From Paraburkholderia solitsugae (lineage in GTDB: Bacteria; Pseudomonadota; Gammaproteobacteria; Burkholderiales; Burkholderiaceae): a DNA stretch of 64,000 nt. Below, in pieces: positions 12,771 through 21,578 of the stretch. Numbering within the stretch: position 1 is the first letter of the stretch; each line of letters opens with the position of its first letter. The notes below the pieces were generated by a model that saw nothing but the letters and a program-made list of their open reading frames with translations, was not told the origin of the DNA and did not search any database. The stretch is from assembly GCF_013177695.1 (NCBI RefSeq), contig NZ_WOEY01000002.1:1-64000 (forward strand), written 5' to 3'. The position numbers and the translations under genes were made by a program.

Positions 12771-14155
12771 CCTGCCACCGTAGCGTTAGCCTCAACACCG
12801 AACACAGACGCGACCTGCGCCTGCCCGGCAATCTGCCATGCGTTGCCGAGCAAGCATGCCGCCTCGCCCTCAGTCGCCGCCCCGGAAAACGCCGCCAGCC
12901 GATGCAGCTTGGTCGCGATCTCGTCACGCGACAGCGTATTGCCCGGATCCCCTTTCGGTTCGTCGACGCGGCCTTTGAACGTGCGGCCGTCAGTGGTCAT
13001 GACCGTCACCTTGCCGATCCAGCGCGCCGGATAGGCGGCATCGACTTCGGCGTCGAACACCATGTCGACCTTATTGCGGAAGGCCGCGATCGAGTCCGCG
13101 TCGAAACCCTGTTCGAACTCCGTCACGCCCGCATAACCGTGATGCGCGACGAGGCCGAGAACCGTGCCCATGTTGAACTTCGCCTGATGCACGGTGCGCG
13201 GCGTGACGACCGCACCGAGCACGTCGATGGCGCCTTGATGAACGTGGGCGACCACCTTCGCAATATCGCGCGGGTCGAGGCGATGCGCCTGCACCACGGC
13301 GAGCAACGCGTCCGCAGCAGGGTGCGTGTGACGGCAAGCGGCGTGGTATTTGAACGAGGTTTCAGCAGTCGCCCAGCGCGAACCAAGCCGGTCGACGAGT
13401 CGCGCCGGATCGGCGTCGCTCGACATGCCGGCAGCCATGCCTTGCGCGCCTTCGAGAATATGCGTAGCGCCCTTGAAACCGTCGGCGGCGAGTTGCGCGG
13501 CCATCAGGCCATTGGCTGCGGCCATCGCGGTGTGCAGTTGCTTCGAGTCGGCGGCATCGCGCAGGAACTCCCACAGCCCACTGGCTTGCGTGCCCGCCGA
13601 GCCGAAAGCGTCGAGCATCTGTGTCGGCGACAAACCGAGCAAACGCCCGGCGGTGGCAGCGGCCGCAACCGTGCCAACAGTGCCCGTGGTATGAAACACC
13701 TTGTAGTGCGAACGTCCGAGAAATTCGCCGATGCGGATGCCCACTTCATACCCCGCCACTGCTGCCGCAATCAATTCGCGCCCAGAGGCGCGATTGGCCT
13801 GCGCCAACGCGAGCGCCACCGGAAACACCACGGTCGCCGGATGAAACACCGAGCCGTTGTGCACGTCGTCCTGTTCGGCAAAATGCGATGCGGCGCCGTT
13901 GACCATCGCCGCGAAATACGGCGTGGTGCGGCTGCGATCGATCAGGACTTCGCACGGGCCGGCTTTGACGGCGCCGCCGGCGTGACGCGCAAACCGTGCG
14001 ATCGTTTCGACCGGGCGCGCACCTTTGCCGGCGAGTGCCGAGCCGAGCCAGTCGACGTACAGGTTGATGGTGCGCTCGACTACCGCCGGCGGAATGCTGT
14101 CGAAGTCGAGTTGGGCAGCGAAGGTCGCAAGCGTAAGGCTGGGATGATCGGTCAT
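12767..14155 (-). CDS. MmgE/PrpD family protein
   Basis: 462 residues, close to the normal length of the family that includes 2-methylcitrate dehydratase (PrpD) and cis-aconitate decarboxylase. Family features are the N-terminal helical region with LYVDWLGSALAGKG, the NGAASHFAEQDDVHNGSVFHPA segment, FKYHAACRHTHPAADA with conserved His residues, and the C-terminal domain with WIGKVTVMT. Start ATG 14155. It follows the CoA-transferase gene after a 91-nt gap and overlaps the lyase gene. A dehydratase, isomerase or decarboxylase acting on a di- or tricarboxylate that feeds the CoA pathway is plausible; the sequence does not identify which. Confidence 0.87.
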   Translation of the reverse strand: MTDHPSLTLATFAAQLDFDSIPPAVVERTINLYVDWLGSALAGKGARPVETIARFARHAGGAVKAGPCEVLIDRSRTTPYFAAMVNGAASHFAEQDDVHNGSVFHPATVVFPVALALAQANRASGRELIAAAVAGYEVGIRIGEFLGRSHYKVFHTTGTVGTVAAAATAGRLLGLSPTQMLDAFGSAGTQASGLWEFLRDAADSKQLHTAMAAANGLMAAQLAADGFKGATHILEGAQGMAAGMSSDADPARLVDRLGSRWATAETSFKYHAACRHTHPAADALLAVVQAHRLDPRDIAKVVAHVHQGAIDVLGAVVTPRTVHQAKFNMGTVLGLVAHHGYAGVTEFEQGFDADSIAAFRNKVDMVFDAEVDAAYPARWIGKVTVMTTDGRTFKGRVDEPKGDPGNTLSRDEIATKLHRLAAFSGAATEGEAACLLGNAWQIAGQAQVASVFGVEANATVAG

Positions 14156-14246
14156 GGCGAGGTCGCTTTAGTGTCGCTTTAAGGTCGCGTCAGGTTCGTT
14201 CGGATCGATGGCGTAGCGTCGTACACACGCCGGAATAGAAAACAGT

Positions 14247-15425
14247 TCAGATCGTGCCGGCTTCGCGCAGCGCGTCGATCCGTGCGCCGTCGTAACCGAG
14301 TTCCCGCAAGATGGCATCGGTATGCTCGCCGAGGGAGGGCACAGGGTCCATGCGCGGATCGAAGTCCGTCGGCGAACCCGGCGGCAACAACGCGGGCACC
14401 GTACCCGCCGATGTGCCGACTTCGTGCCAGCGCTCACGCGCCTTCAGTTGCGGATGCGCCCACACATCGGCCAGCGTATTCATCTGCGCGTTAGCGATGC
14501 CTGCGTGATCGAGCCGCTCGATCACTTGCGCTGCGGTCAGCCCAGCGAACGCCGTCACGATCACATCACGCAATGCTTCACGCGCCGAGGTCCGCTTCGA
14601 ATTCGACGCAAAGCGCTCGTCGGTTGCAAGCTCGGGTTGCAGGAGCACTTGCTCGCAGAAGAGCGTCCACTCGCGCTCGTTTTGCAGACCGAGCATCACC
14701 GTCTTGCCGTCGCCAGCGGGGAAGGGACCATACGGATAGATCGTCGCGTGTGCCGAGCCGGACAGCGCGGGCGGTGGTTGGCCATCGATCGCGTAGTACA
14801 ACGGATAACCCATCCACTCGACCATACTCTCCAGCATCGACACATCGATCCGGCATCCGCGCCCCGTACGGCCACGCAACAACAGCGCGCTGAGAATGTT
14901 CGAATACGCGTACATGCCGGCTGCAATATCCGCAATCGAACAACCCGCCTTGGCAGGCGCGCCTGGCGACCCGGTGATCGACAGGAAACCCGATTCGCTC
15001 TGGATCAGCAGGTCGTATGCTTTCTTGTCGCGGTATGGGCCATCGGCGCCATAGCCGGAAATGTCGCAGACGATCAACTTCGGATACTTCTCGCTCAACC
15101 TGTCGTAACCGAGCCCAAGCCGATCCGCCGCGCCCGGCGCGAGGTTCTGGACCAGCACGTCAGCATCGGCGACCAGCGCATCGAGAATCTCCTGCGCGGC
15201 CGGCTGCTTCAGATCGAGCGCGAGGCTTTCCTTCGAACGATTCGTCCAGACGAAGTGCGACGACAATCCATGCACGCGCTCATCGTAGCCACGCGCAAAA
15301 TCGCCGACGCCAGGGCGCTCGATCTTGATCACGCGCGCGCCGAGATCAGCGAGTTGACGCGTACAGAACGGCGCGGCAATCGCGTGCTCGAGGGTGACGA
15401 CCTTGATACCGTCGAGTGGTCTCAT
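14247..15425 (-). CDS. CaiB/BaiF family (class III) CoA-transferase
   Basis: 392-residue class III CoA-transferase. The N-terminus MRPLDGIKVVTLEHAIAAPF, the RPGVGDFAR segment, the YGADGPYRDKKAYDLLIQ stretch with the probable catalytic aspartate (AYD), and GCSIADIAAGMYA are all typical. It would move CoA between carboxylic acids, either activating the pathway substrate with succinyl-CoA or shifting CoA within a molecule as mesaconyl-CoA C1-C4 transferase does. It starts 19 nt after the acyl-CoA dehydrogenase stop, so the two are co-transcribed. Family firm, substrate inferred from neighbours only. Confidence 0.9.
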   Translation of the reverse strand: MRPLDGIKVVTLEHAIAAPFCTRQLADLGARVIKIERPGVGDFARGYDERVHGLSSHFVWTNRSKESLALDLKQPAAQEILDALVADADVLVQNLAPGAADRLGLGYDRLSEKYPKLIVCDISGYGADGPYRDKKAYDLLIQSESGFLSITGSPGAPAKAGCSIADIAAGMYAYSNILSALLLRGRTGRGCRIDVSMLESMVEWMGYPLYYAIDGQPPPALSGSAHATIYPYGPFPAGDGKTVMLGLQNEREWTLFCEQVLLQPELATDERFASNSKRTSAREALRDVIVTAFAGLTAAQVIERLDHAGIANAQMNTLADVWAHPQLKARERWHEVGTSAGTVPALLPPGSPTDFDPRMDPVPSLGEHTDAILRELGYDGARIDALREAGTI

Positions 15426-15444
15426 GTTTATCTCAGCGTGGAAC

Positions 15445-16608
15445 TCAGAACGAACGCGGCAGCCCGAGAATATGCTCGGCTACGTATGAAAGAATCAGAT
15501 TGGTGGAAATCGGCGCGACCTGGTACAGACGCGTTTCGCGGAATTTTCGCTCAACGTCGTATTCGCAGGCAAAGCCGAAGCCACCGTGGAATTGCAAGCA
15601 CGCGTTGGCCGCTTCCCACGATGCGTCGGCGGCGAGCAGCTTGGCCATGTTCGCCTGCGCACCGCAAGGCTCGTGTGCATCGAAACGGCGCGCCGCTTCA
15701 AAGCGCATCAGGCTGGCGGCTTCGACGTTGATGAACGATCGTGCGATCGGAAACTGCACGCCCTGGTTCTGACCGATGGGCCGGCCGAACACGATGCGCT
15801 CCTTGGCGTACTCGGTGACCTTGTCGACAAACCAGTAGCCGTCGCCGATACATTCCGCGGCGATCAGCGTGCGCTCCGCGTTCAGGCCGTCGAGGATATA
15901 TTTGAAACCCTGCCCTTCCTCGCCGATCAGATTCTCGGCGGGGATTTCGAGGTTGTCGAAGAACAGTTCATTGGTCTCGTGATTGACCATGTTCAGAATC
16001 GGCTGCACCGTCATGCCGTGGCCGATCGCATCGCGCAGGTCGACGATAAAGATCGACATGCCTTCCGATTTCTTCTTCACGTCCGCGAGCGGCGTGGTGC
16101 GCGCCAGCAGAATCATCAGATCCGAATGCTGGACGCGCGAAATCCACACTTTCTGGCCGTTGATCACGTAGCGGTCGCCGCGCCGTTCAGCGGTCGTTTT
16201 GATCTTGGTCGTATCGGTGCCGGTGGTCGGCTCGGTCACGCCCATCGATTGCAGACGCAGATCGCCACTTGCGATTTTCGGCAGATACTTGAGCTTCTGC
16301 TCGGCTGAGCCGTGACGCAACAGCGTACCCATGTTGTACATCTGCCCGTGGCATGCGCCCGAATTCCCGCCTGCGCGATTAATCTCCTCCATGATGACCG
16401 ACGCTTCGGTGAGCCCCAACCCCGAGCCGCCATATTCCTGCGGAATCAATGCGGCGAGCCACCCGGCCTTGGTCAATGCATCGACGAAGGTCTCAGGATA
16501 GGCGCGCGCTTCGTCGACCTTGCGGAAGTACTCACCGGAAAACTGCTGGCACAGATCGCGAACCGCTTCGCGAATATCCTGGAAGGAATCTTGTTGCGTG
16601 GTTTGCAT
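15445..16608 (-). CDS. Acyl-CoA dehydrogenase
   Basis: FAD-dependent acyl-CoA dehydrogenase of 387 residues. Visible are the N-terminal helical domain with the conserved GWLAALIPQEYGGSG, the substrate/FAD region MGVTEPTTGTDTTKIKT and WISRVQHSD, and the C-terminal helical domain with FGRPIGQNQGVQFPIA and FHGGFGFACEYDVER. The usual base position near the C-terminus reads RLYQVAPIST, without a glutamate. A glutamate is present in GLNAERTLI, the position used by isovaleryl-CoA and long-chain dehydrogenases. The ATG at 16608 (MQTTQQDSF) is preferred over the 26-codon longer frame, which overlaps the upstream gene. Operon with the hydratase (20-nt gap) and the CoA-transferase. Confidence 0.9.
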   Translation of the reverse strand: MQTTQQDSFQDIREAVRDLCQQFSGEYFRKVDEARAYPETFVDALTKAGWLAALIPQEYGGSGLGLTEASVIMEEINRAGGNSGACHGQMYNMGTLLRHGSAEQKLKYLPKIASGDLRLQSMGVTEPTTGTDTTKIKTTAERRGDRYVINGQKVWISRVQHSDLMILLARTTPLADVKKKSEGMSIFIVDLRDAIGHGMTVQPILNMVNHETNELFFDNLEIPAENLIGEEGQGFKYILDGLNAERTLIAAECIGDGYWFVDKVTEYAKERIVFGRPIGQNQGVQFPIARSFINVEAASLMRFEAARRFDAHEPCGAQANMAKLLAADASWEAANACLQFHGGFGFACEYDVERKFRETRLYQVAPISTNLILSYVAEHILGLPRSF

Positions 16609-16628
16609 GAATCGAATCTCGTTAGGGT

Positions 16629-17471
16629 TCAGGCCAGCGCGGCTGTCGCGCGCATGGTCAGATAGCCTTCGTGGTCTTTGGCCCACAGGTCGATGGTCGT
16701 GCCGTCAGCGGAAGGTTTGCCGCATACCGTGAAAGGCTGGCCGGCGAAGGTGGGCCGCAGCGCCTTGAACGCGAAGCTTTGCAGCACCGCGCCCGGTTGT
16801 TCGCGACGCACCAGATCGACCAGCAGCGTCGCGATCAGTGGCCCGTGCACGATCAGACCGGGATAGCCTTCCACCTCGGTCACGTACGGGTAGTCGTAAT
16901 GGATGCGATGGCCATTGAAGGTCAGCGCGGAATAGCGGAACAACATCACCGCGTCCGCGTCGACAGTGCGGCGCCACGTTTCGCCATCCGGCGCGAGCGC
17001 CGCTTGCGGTGGGCGGGCGCCCTCTTGCGGCGCGTCGCGATAGACAATGTCGTGCTCTTCTTCGAGCTTCAGCTCACCACCGGCTTCAATCGCGTGCTGC
17101 ACCGTCACGAACACGAGACGGCCCGAACGGCCGGTCTTGTCTTCGATATTGGCGATGGTCGAGGTACGTTTGGCGTGCTCGCCGACTTTGAGCGGCGCAT
17201 GGAAGGTCAGGCGGCCACCGGCCCACATGCGGCGCGGCAACGGCACCGGCGGCAGGAAACCACCGCGTTTCGGATGACCGTCCGGGCCGACCTCAGACAG
17301 CGGCGCGATCGGCAGAAAGTACAGCCAGTGCCAGAGCGGCGGCACCGTGTCGCCGCTTTCTTCCCGGTCGAGCGTCGCGGCCATCGCTGTCAGCGGAAAG
17401 GCCGTGATGTCGTCTTCGGTCACCGCTTCCTTGTAAAGCCAGTCGTCGAGTTTCTCTGGGGAGGCAGACAT
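16629..17471 (-). CDS. MaoC/FAS1-like hydratase (mesaconyl-C4-CoA hydratase type)
   Basis: 280-residue double-hotdog protein with an N-terminal FAS1-like dehydratase domain (PPLWHWLYFLP, PLPRRMWAGGRL) and a C-terminal MaoC-like domain (ALTFNGHRIHYDYPYVTEV, YPGLIVHGPLIATLL). This architecture is shared with mesaconyl-C4-CoA hydratase of the 3-hydroxypropionate bicycle. First gene of the operon. I choose ATG 17471 (MSASPEKL), preceded by GGAGA at suitable spacing; a TTG two codons upstream lacks support. With a dehydrogenase, CoA-transferase and CitE-like lyase downstream, hydration of an unsaturated C5 dicarboxylyl-CoA to citramalyl-CoA is a reasonable hypothesis. Other acyl-CoA substrates fit too. 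Confidence 0.85.
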   Translation of the reverse strand: MSASPEKLDDWLYKEAVTEDDITAFPLTAMAATLDREESGDTVPPLWHWLYFLPIAPLSEVGPDGHPKRGGFLPPVPLPRRMWAGGRLTFHAPLKVGEHAKRTSTIANIEDKTGRSGRLVFVTVQHAIEAGGELKLEEEHDIVYRDAPQEGARPPQAALAPDGETWRRTVDADAVMLFRYSALTFNGHRIHYDYPYVTEVEGYPGLIVHGPLIATLLVDLVRREQPGAVLQSFAFKALRPTFAGQPFTVCGKPSADGTTIDLWAKDHEGYLTMRATAALA

Positions 17472-17763
17472 GGGCAAAGTCTCCGAATGCGCTGATGAGG
17501 CTAAAGAGGGTCTTACTATGAACCAGGCAGTGCATTCCGCGAAGTTTGCATTTTCGAATCTGGCCTTTGGTTTTGCTTAAGACGCGCGGGAGGCCCGCGC
17601 AGCGGGCGCTCCGGCTAGGCTTCGCCGTACCGACGACCGCCCGGCGCCGAACTCACCGCCCCCGGAAAGCGGGGGAATTGAAGAGCAAGAGTCGGAGTGC
17701 GGAGCGTTGGGTACGTACTTACACTCAGTCATCGTTCGATGAATCGCCTTATGGAGAATACTC

Positions 17764-18600
17764 ATGAATACGGTTGCGAAGGGTCTGCGCTCGCAGTCGG
17801 TGGAGTTGGAACTGGAACTGGGGTTGGGGTTGGGGTTTGAGCCCGAACTGAAACACGCCGAGGACATGGAGGCAGACTCCGGCACCGTCACCGGCTCGCT
17901 TACGCGACGTGTCGACGCCATCGACTGGTTCAATGTCGAAGAAGAACTGAATGGCTACGGCTGCGCGATGCTGCCCAATCTGCTCAGTGCCCTGGAATGC
18001 GACGCGCTGTCCGCGCTCTATCCGCGCGAGAACCTGTATCGCAGCCGCGTCGTGATGGGCCGGCATGGTTTCGGCCGCGGTGAATACAAATACTTTGCGT
18101 ATCCGCTGCCGCAACCGGTGGCGCAGTTGCGTGAGGCGCTGTATCCACGCCTCGCGCCGGTGGCGAATCGCTGGAATGAGGTGATGAAGATCGATGTCCG
18201 CTACCCGGCCGTGCACGGCGATTTTGTCGAGCGTTGCCACGCCGCCGGTCAGTTGCGTCCGACGCCCTTACTCCTTCAATACGCCAAGGACGACTACAAC
18301 TGCCTGCATCAGGACCTATACGGCGAGCACGTGTTCCCGCTTCAGGTCGCGATTCTGCTGTCCGAACCCGGCGAGGATTTCACAGGCGGGGAGTTCGTCA
18401 TGACGGAGCAGCGTCCGCGGATGCAGTCGCGCACCGAAGTCGTGCCGCTCGGTAAGGGCGACGCGGTGGTGTTTGCGGTTCATCACCGGCCGGTGCAAGG
18501 GACGCGCGGCGTGTATCGGGTGAACCTGCGGCACGGCGTGAGCCGGCTGCGGTCGGGCCACCGGCATACGCTCGGCGTGATTTTCCACGACGCGACTTGA
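17764..18600 (+). CDS. 2-oxoglutarate/Fe(II)-dependent oxygenase
   Basis: 278-residue protein with a jelly-roll dioxygenase core. The iron triad appears as HQDLYGEHVFPLQ (His-x-Asp) and a distal His in RHGVSRL or HHRPVQG, with a conserved Arg nearby. The VAILLSEPGEDFTGGEF stretch is typical of the prolyl 4-hydroxylase-like superfamily. The first 45 residues are unlike the family: residues 13-30 are an acidic Leu/Glu/Gly repeat encoded by tandem hexamers. ATG 17764 is preceded by TGGAG. It is monocistronic, divergent from the CoA operon and followed by a FUSC gene. The substrate is unknown; hydroxylation of a protein, amino acid or small molecule is possible. Confidence 0.82.
   Translation: MNTVAKGLRSQSVELELELGLGLGFEPELKHAEDMEADSGTVTGSLTRRVDAIDWFNVEEELNGYGCAMLPNLLSALECDALSALYPRENLYRSRVVMGRHGFGRGEYKYFAYPLPQPVAQLREALYPRLAPVANRWNEVMKIDVRYPAVHGDFVERCHAAGQLRPTPLLLQYAKDDYNCLHQDLYGEHVFPLQVAILLSEPGEDFTGGEFVMTEQRPRMQSRTEVVPLGKGDAVVFAVHHRPVQGTRGVYRVNLRHGVSRLRSGHRHTLGVIFHDAT
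17803..17850 (+). repeat. In-frame G-rich hexamer repeats at the start of the oxygenase gene
   Basis: Near-perfect tandem hexamers: GAACTG-type units followed by GGGTTG-type units, giving three GGGG runs separated by TT at 17819-17836. They encode Glu-Leu and Gly-Leu dipeptides. Copy number changes would stay in frame. The G runs on the coding strand could form a G-quadruplex about 55 nt after the start codon. Confidence 0.75.
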
Positions 18601-18962
18601 TTGAGTTCAAAGCGGCGCGCACTGGACTCGAGGGACGCACCGCCAAGCCGCAAACCGGCTCCGCGCGACCTTCATCCTTACCGGTGCAGCGCTGCTGCGC
18701 CGCCGCAAAAAATTCGACATCCCTCATTTTGACCCGGTATCATCCGGGAAAACCCGAACCCGCCGGACGCGCTGCGCCACCCTTTGCAGCGCATTCGGCG
18801 TGCCCGTTCGCGTGTTATTGCCCGTCGTTGAACGGGGCTTCCAGCCGGTGATCCCGGCACGGCAGCCTCATTCGACGATACGAAGGTGGCGGGCTCGCAT
18901 GCCCGCCCTGTCGCAATCGGCCAAAAGCCGGTGGCGGCCATTTAGCCTGGATATCATCGATC
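18601..18962. other. Intergenic region between oxygenase and FUSC genes
   Basis: About 360 nt with no supported gene. Open frames here have no good start or family resemblance. It must contain the FUSC promoter or a readthrough leader, but I see no convincing -35/-10 pair and no terminator. Confidence 0.45.
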
Positions 18963-20882
18963 ATGATTGCTGCCGCGTTTTCACGCGTCGCCGACCGCCT
19001 GCTGGTTGCGGACCCGGGACTCGTGCGTCTCCATACTGCGCTACGCGTTGCGCTTGCCTGTCTGCTCACCGGCTTTGCCAGCATCGCGTGGACCGTCTTT
19101 CATCACCAACCGATTACCCTCGCCGCACCCGGCATCCTCTTCGCGATGGTGGCGCCTTTGTTCGTGCGCGATGCGCGGCGGCCGGCGTGGTTCGGCACAC
19201 TGTTCTGTCTTTATCTTTGCGCCTGCGTGTGCTTTGCGGCGGCGAGCGTACTGAGCCGTTATCCGCTTGCCGGGGATGCGGGCTTCCTGGTCGTGATGTT
19301 CGTCGGCATGCTGGTCCAGGCGTGCGGTCCGCGTGCGCTGGGCTGCGCGATGCTGGGCGTGGTGTGCTTCTACCTTGGGCTGTACCTGCATCCCTCGTTC
19401 TTGCACCTTGTGCAATCGCTCTTGCTGTCCGCATTCGGGCCGCTGATGGTCACGCTGGTCGGCCGTGTGATCGTGCCGATGCGGGCGGTTGCAAGCTTCC
19501 GGCTTGCCATTCACACGGTGACGTTGCGCGCAACGCGTGTACTCGCCGCGCCGAGTGCGGTGCATCTTTCCGCGTTGAACGAAGCCGCGCTCTCGCTTGA
19601 AGAACAACTTGCGTTGCTGAATCCGTCCGATGCCGAGATGGTTCGTGAGCGGATTGTCGAAGTGGAAGTCGCGGCGGGACAGCATGCGTTTGCTTCGGCG
19701 CCTGTAAATGGCAGCGTGCAAGCGAGTGCGGATGTGCTGCGTCATGCGATTGCCCGGCTCAAGGAGATTGCGCATCGGGGCCATGCAGGGCGCCGCGCTT
19801 CGCGTTTTTCGGCTGACGGTGCAGGCGCTCAGTCCGTGGCGCAATGGTTTGCCGATTTGCGCACCAGGCTCTGCTGGTTGCCGGCCACGCGCGCCACGAC
19901 CGCAGCTTTTCTCGCGATGCTGATCGGTCACTCGCTGTCTCCTGAGCGCTGGTTCTGGGCAGTTATCACAACGTTCGTGGTGTTTCTCGGCACACGGTCG
20001 CGCGCAGACACCGTCTATCGTGGCGCGCAACGCCTCGCCGGGACGCTGGCTGGTGCGCTAGTCAGCGTGTTGCTGGTTGCGCCACTGCACGACTCGCCGG
20101 TGCTGCTCGTGGCAGCGATGGTGCTGTGCGTGTTCGGTTGGGCTTACTACATCCTGAGTGCGTATGCGCCTGGAGTTTTTTTCATTACCGTGCTGGTCGG
20201 GCTCGTGTACGGCGAGTTGGGCTTCGCGATGGGGCCGCTGGTTGAGTTGCGGATCGAAGAAGTGCTGGTCGGTTGTCTCGTGTCGTTTGCGGTCGCGATT
20301 TTGATGATGCCGCTTGCGGCGACTCGGCATGTTGAGACGAGGCTGGGGGCGGTACTTGGTGCGTTGCGCGAGGTGGTGCGGCTCGCAGGATCCGCTGCTC
20401 AGACGTCTGAGACGGCGCCGGCGATGCGCAAGCTCGATCGCACCTGGCATGATCTGCGGATCGCGTTGAAACCGCTGCAGACTCAGCGGGTGGTGGTGTG
20501 GAATCCCGGCGTCGAATTGGCCACCGGTTCGCTGCTGTGTTGTTTGCACTGGGCGCGGGTGTTGAGTGATCCTTCTCGGCGCCTCGCGTCGTCGGAAGAT
20601 GTGGCGCTCAATGCGGCGGATGTCGGCACGGCGCATGTGGAATCGATCGTTGCGCGGCTGGATTCTTTGATCGCGCGGTATAGCGGTCAGGTCGCGGATT
20701 CTGCGCGTGGCGAGTTGGATGAGCGTGCGTTGGTGACTGCTGCCGTTGATGTCGATCAGGCCAAGACACCGGCACTCGCTCAACTCGATGGCGCCGTCGC
20801 ACAGTTGTTCGATCGACTGACGCAGCCGGTTACCAAAAAACGGAGCGTGTTCAATTGGGCGCTTAGAGGTAGGAGCGCGTAG
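18963..20882 (+). CDS. FUSC family (aromatic acid exporter-like) membrane protein
   Basis: 639-residue inner-membrane protein with two hydrophobic blocks, at about residues 20-170 and 320-460, each holding several helices and separated by a soluble segment. A soluble C-terminal domain follows. This is the architecture of fusaric acid resistance/p-hydroxybenzoate efflux permeases. The second block contains WFWAVITTFVVFLGTRSRAD, typical of the FUSC motif. Unlike the FUSC gene at 35219 it has no DUF1656, HlyD or outer-membrane partner next to it, so it may act alone or be a different subtype. The substrate is not predictable. ATG 18963; no strong Shine-Dalgarno visible. Confidence 0.88.
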   Translation: MIAAAFSRVADRLLVADPGLVRLHTALRVALACLLTGFASIAWTVFHHQPITLAAPGILFAMVAPLFVRDARRPAWFGTLFCLYLCACVCFAAASVLSRYPLAGDAGFLVVMFVGMLVQACGPRALGCAMLGVVCFYLGLYLHPSFLHLVQSLLLSAFGPLMVTLVGRVIVPMRAVASFRLAIHTVTLRATRVLAAPSAVHLSALNEAALSLEEQLALLNPSDAEMVRERIVEVEVAAGQHAFASAPVNGSVQASADVLRHAIARLKEIAHRGHAGRRASRFSADGAGAQSVAQWFADLRTRLCWLPATRATTAAFLAMLIGHSLSPERWFWAVITTFVVFLGTRSRADTVYRGAQRLAGTLAGALVSVLLVAPLHDSPVLLVAAMVLCVFGWAYYILSAYAPGVFFITVLVGLVYGELGFAMGPLVELRIEEVLVGCLVSFAVAILMMPLAATRHVETRLGAVLGALREVVRLAGSAAQTSETAPAMRKLDRTWHDLRIALKPLQTQRVVVWNPGVELATGSLLCCLHWARVLSDPSRRLASSEDVALNAADVGTAHVESIVARLDSLIARYSGQVADSARGELDERALVTAAVDVDQAKTPALAQLDGAVAQLFDRLTQPVTKKRSVFNWALRGRSA

Positions 20883-20942
20883 GCGGCGATGGGGGTTTGA
20901 TTTTGTTTGCCTACGGCGCTTGGGAGATTGTTGCTGTCGCGC

Positions 20943-21012
20943 ACTTGTCCACAGAAAATGTTCGCAAGCCTGTGGATAACAGCCCCACAACAGCGCCAAG
21001 CCATTGATGCGA
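20943..21012 (+). repeat. Paired DnaA-box-like dispersed repeat, copy A
   Basis: TTGTCCACAG and CTGTGGATAAC face each other across a 15-nt spacer, followed by a conserved right arm (CCCCACAAC, CGCCAAG, then TTGATG). TGTGGATAA equals a DnaA box. Near-identical copies lie at 25700 and 27958 in the same orientation. This copy marks the left side of the Rhs-immunity island. Confidence 0.85.
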
Positions 21013-21308
21013 ATACGTTCCTGCAAGCTGCACTTGTCAGCCTGCATGGCACCCGGCTATGGTGCCCTTCGATCTGGCGTGAACCGTCTGGCGCGAATCC
21101 AGCGTCATCATCCGCACTTGAGCGAGGCGCTGTTCAAGCAATTTAAGTGGCGTGTATTGGTCAGGCAACTTTTACGCCGCGTGACCCCAATGTTGAAAGC
21201 GTACAGGACGAGACCTACGTGAGCGTCACGTGTATTAGCCTAGACCTGATCTGACAGGTAGTCGGGGAAGCGAAGCCAAAGAACTGAATCAGTGAGGGAC
21301 GAGTTTCT
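21013..21308. other. Non-coding left end of the Rhs island
   Basis: No gene that I can support. Short open frames here lack ribosome-binding sites and family resemblance. The base composition becomes more AT-rich toward the right, which fits the start of an acquired or degraded segment. No transposase remnant or integrase could be recognised. Confidence 0.4.
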
Positions 21309-21338
21309 CCCTAGCGAGTTCGAGCGAATCGTATTCAT
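21309..21338 (-). pseudogene. Remnant start of a third immunity-gene copy
   Basis: On the minus strand the ATG at 21338 and the codons for MNTI, plus the upstream bases (reading CCAAAACC before ATG), match the start of the intact immunity gene at 22094. After four codons the sequence diverges completely. It lies exactly where a further tandem copy would begin, after the spacer that follows the second immunity gene. It is best read as the scar of a deleted third copy. Confidence 0.6.
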
Positions 21339-21520
21339 GGTTTTGGGAGCTTACCTCGCGGAGGCGAGTCCGATTCCTTCTACACGTATCGCAAATCCGC
21401 GCCACCTATGCGTTCCCCGCAGCCTCCTCCTCTCCGGAGCAAAGCCAGCACCGCCAAGGAATCGACGTGCTGGCTCCGACATCTGAAGTAACCTGTTACC
21501 AGGCCGGGGCGGCTTTTACA

Positions 21521-21549
21521 CCCTTGCGCCCGGTATTAGGGCGCAAGGG
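21521..21549. other. Stem-loop downstream of second immunity gene
   Basis: CCCTTGCGCCC pairs perfectly with GGGCGCAAGGG around a 7-nt loop, 30 nt past the immunity stop codon. There is no T tract on the downstream side for the minus strand, so it may stabilise the 3' end rather than terminate. The same structure is duplicated at 22221-22249. Confidence 0.7.
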
Positions 21550-21578
21550 AAAAAAGTCCGATTGCGCGGACCTATCGA

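Noticed and set aside
12902..14182. 426-codon plus-strand open frame over the MmgE/PrpD gene
   Set aside because: Antisense shadow; the minus-strand frame has clear family motifs and operon spacing.
14322..15731. 469-codon plus-strand open frame
   Set aside because: Antisense to the CoA-transferase and acyl-CoA dehydrogenase genes; no domain or ribosome-binding site.
20883..21578. Transposase or integrase remnant beside the Rhs island
   Set aside because: Short translated stretches look basic, but no transposase or recombinase motif could be identified.
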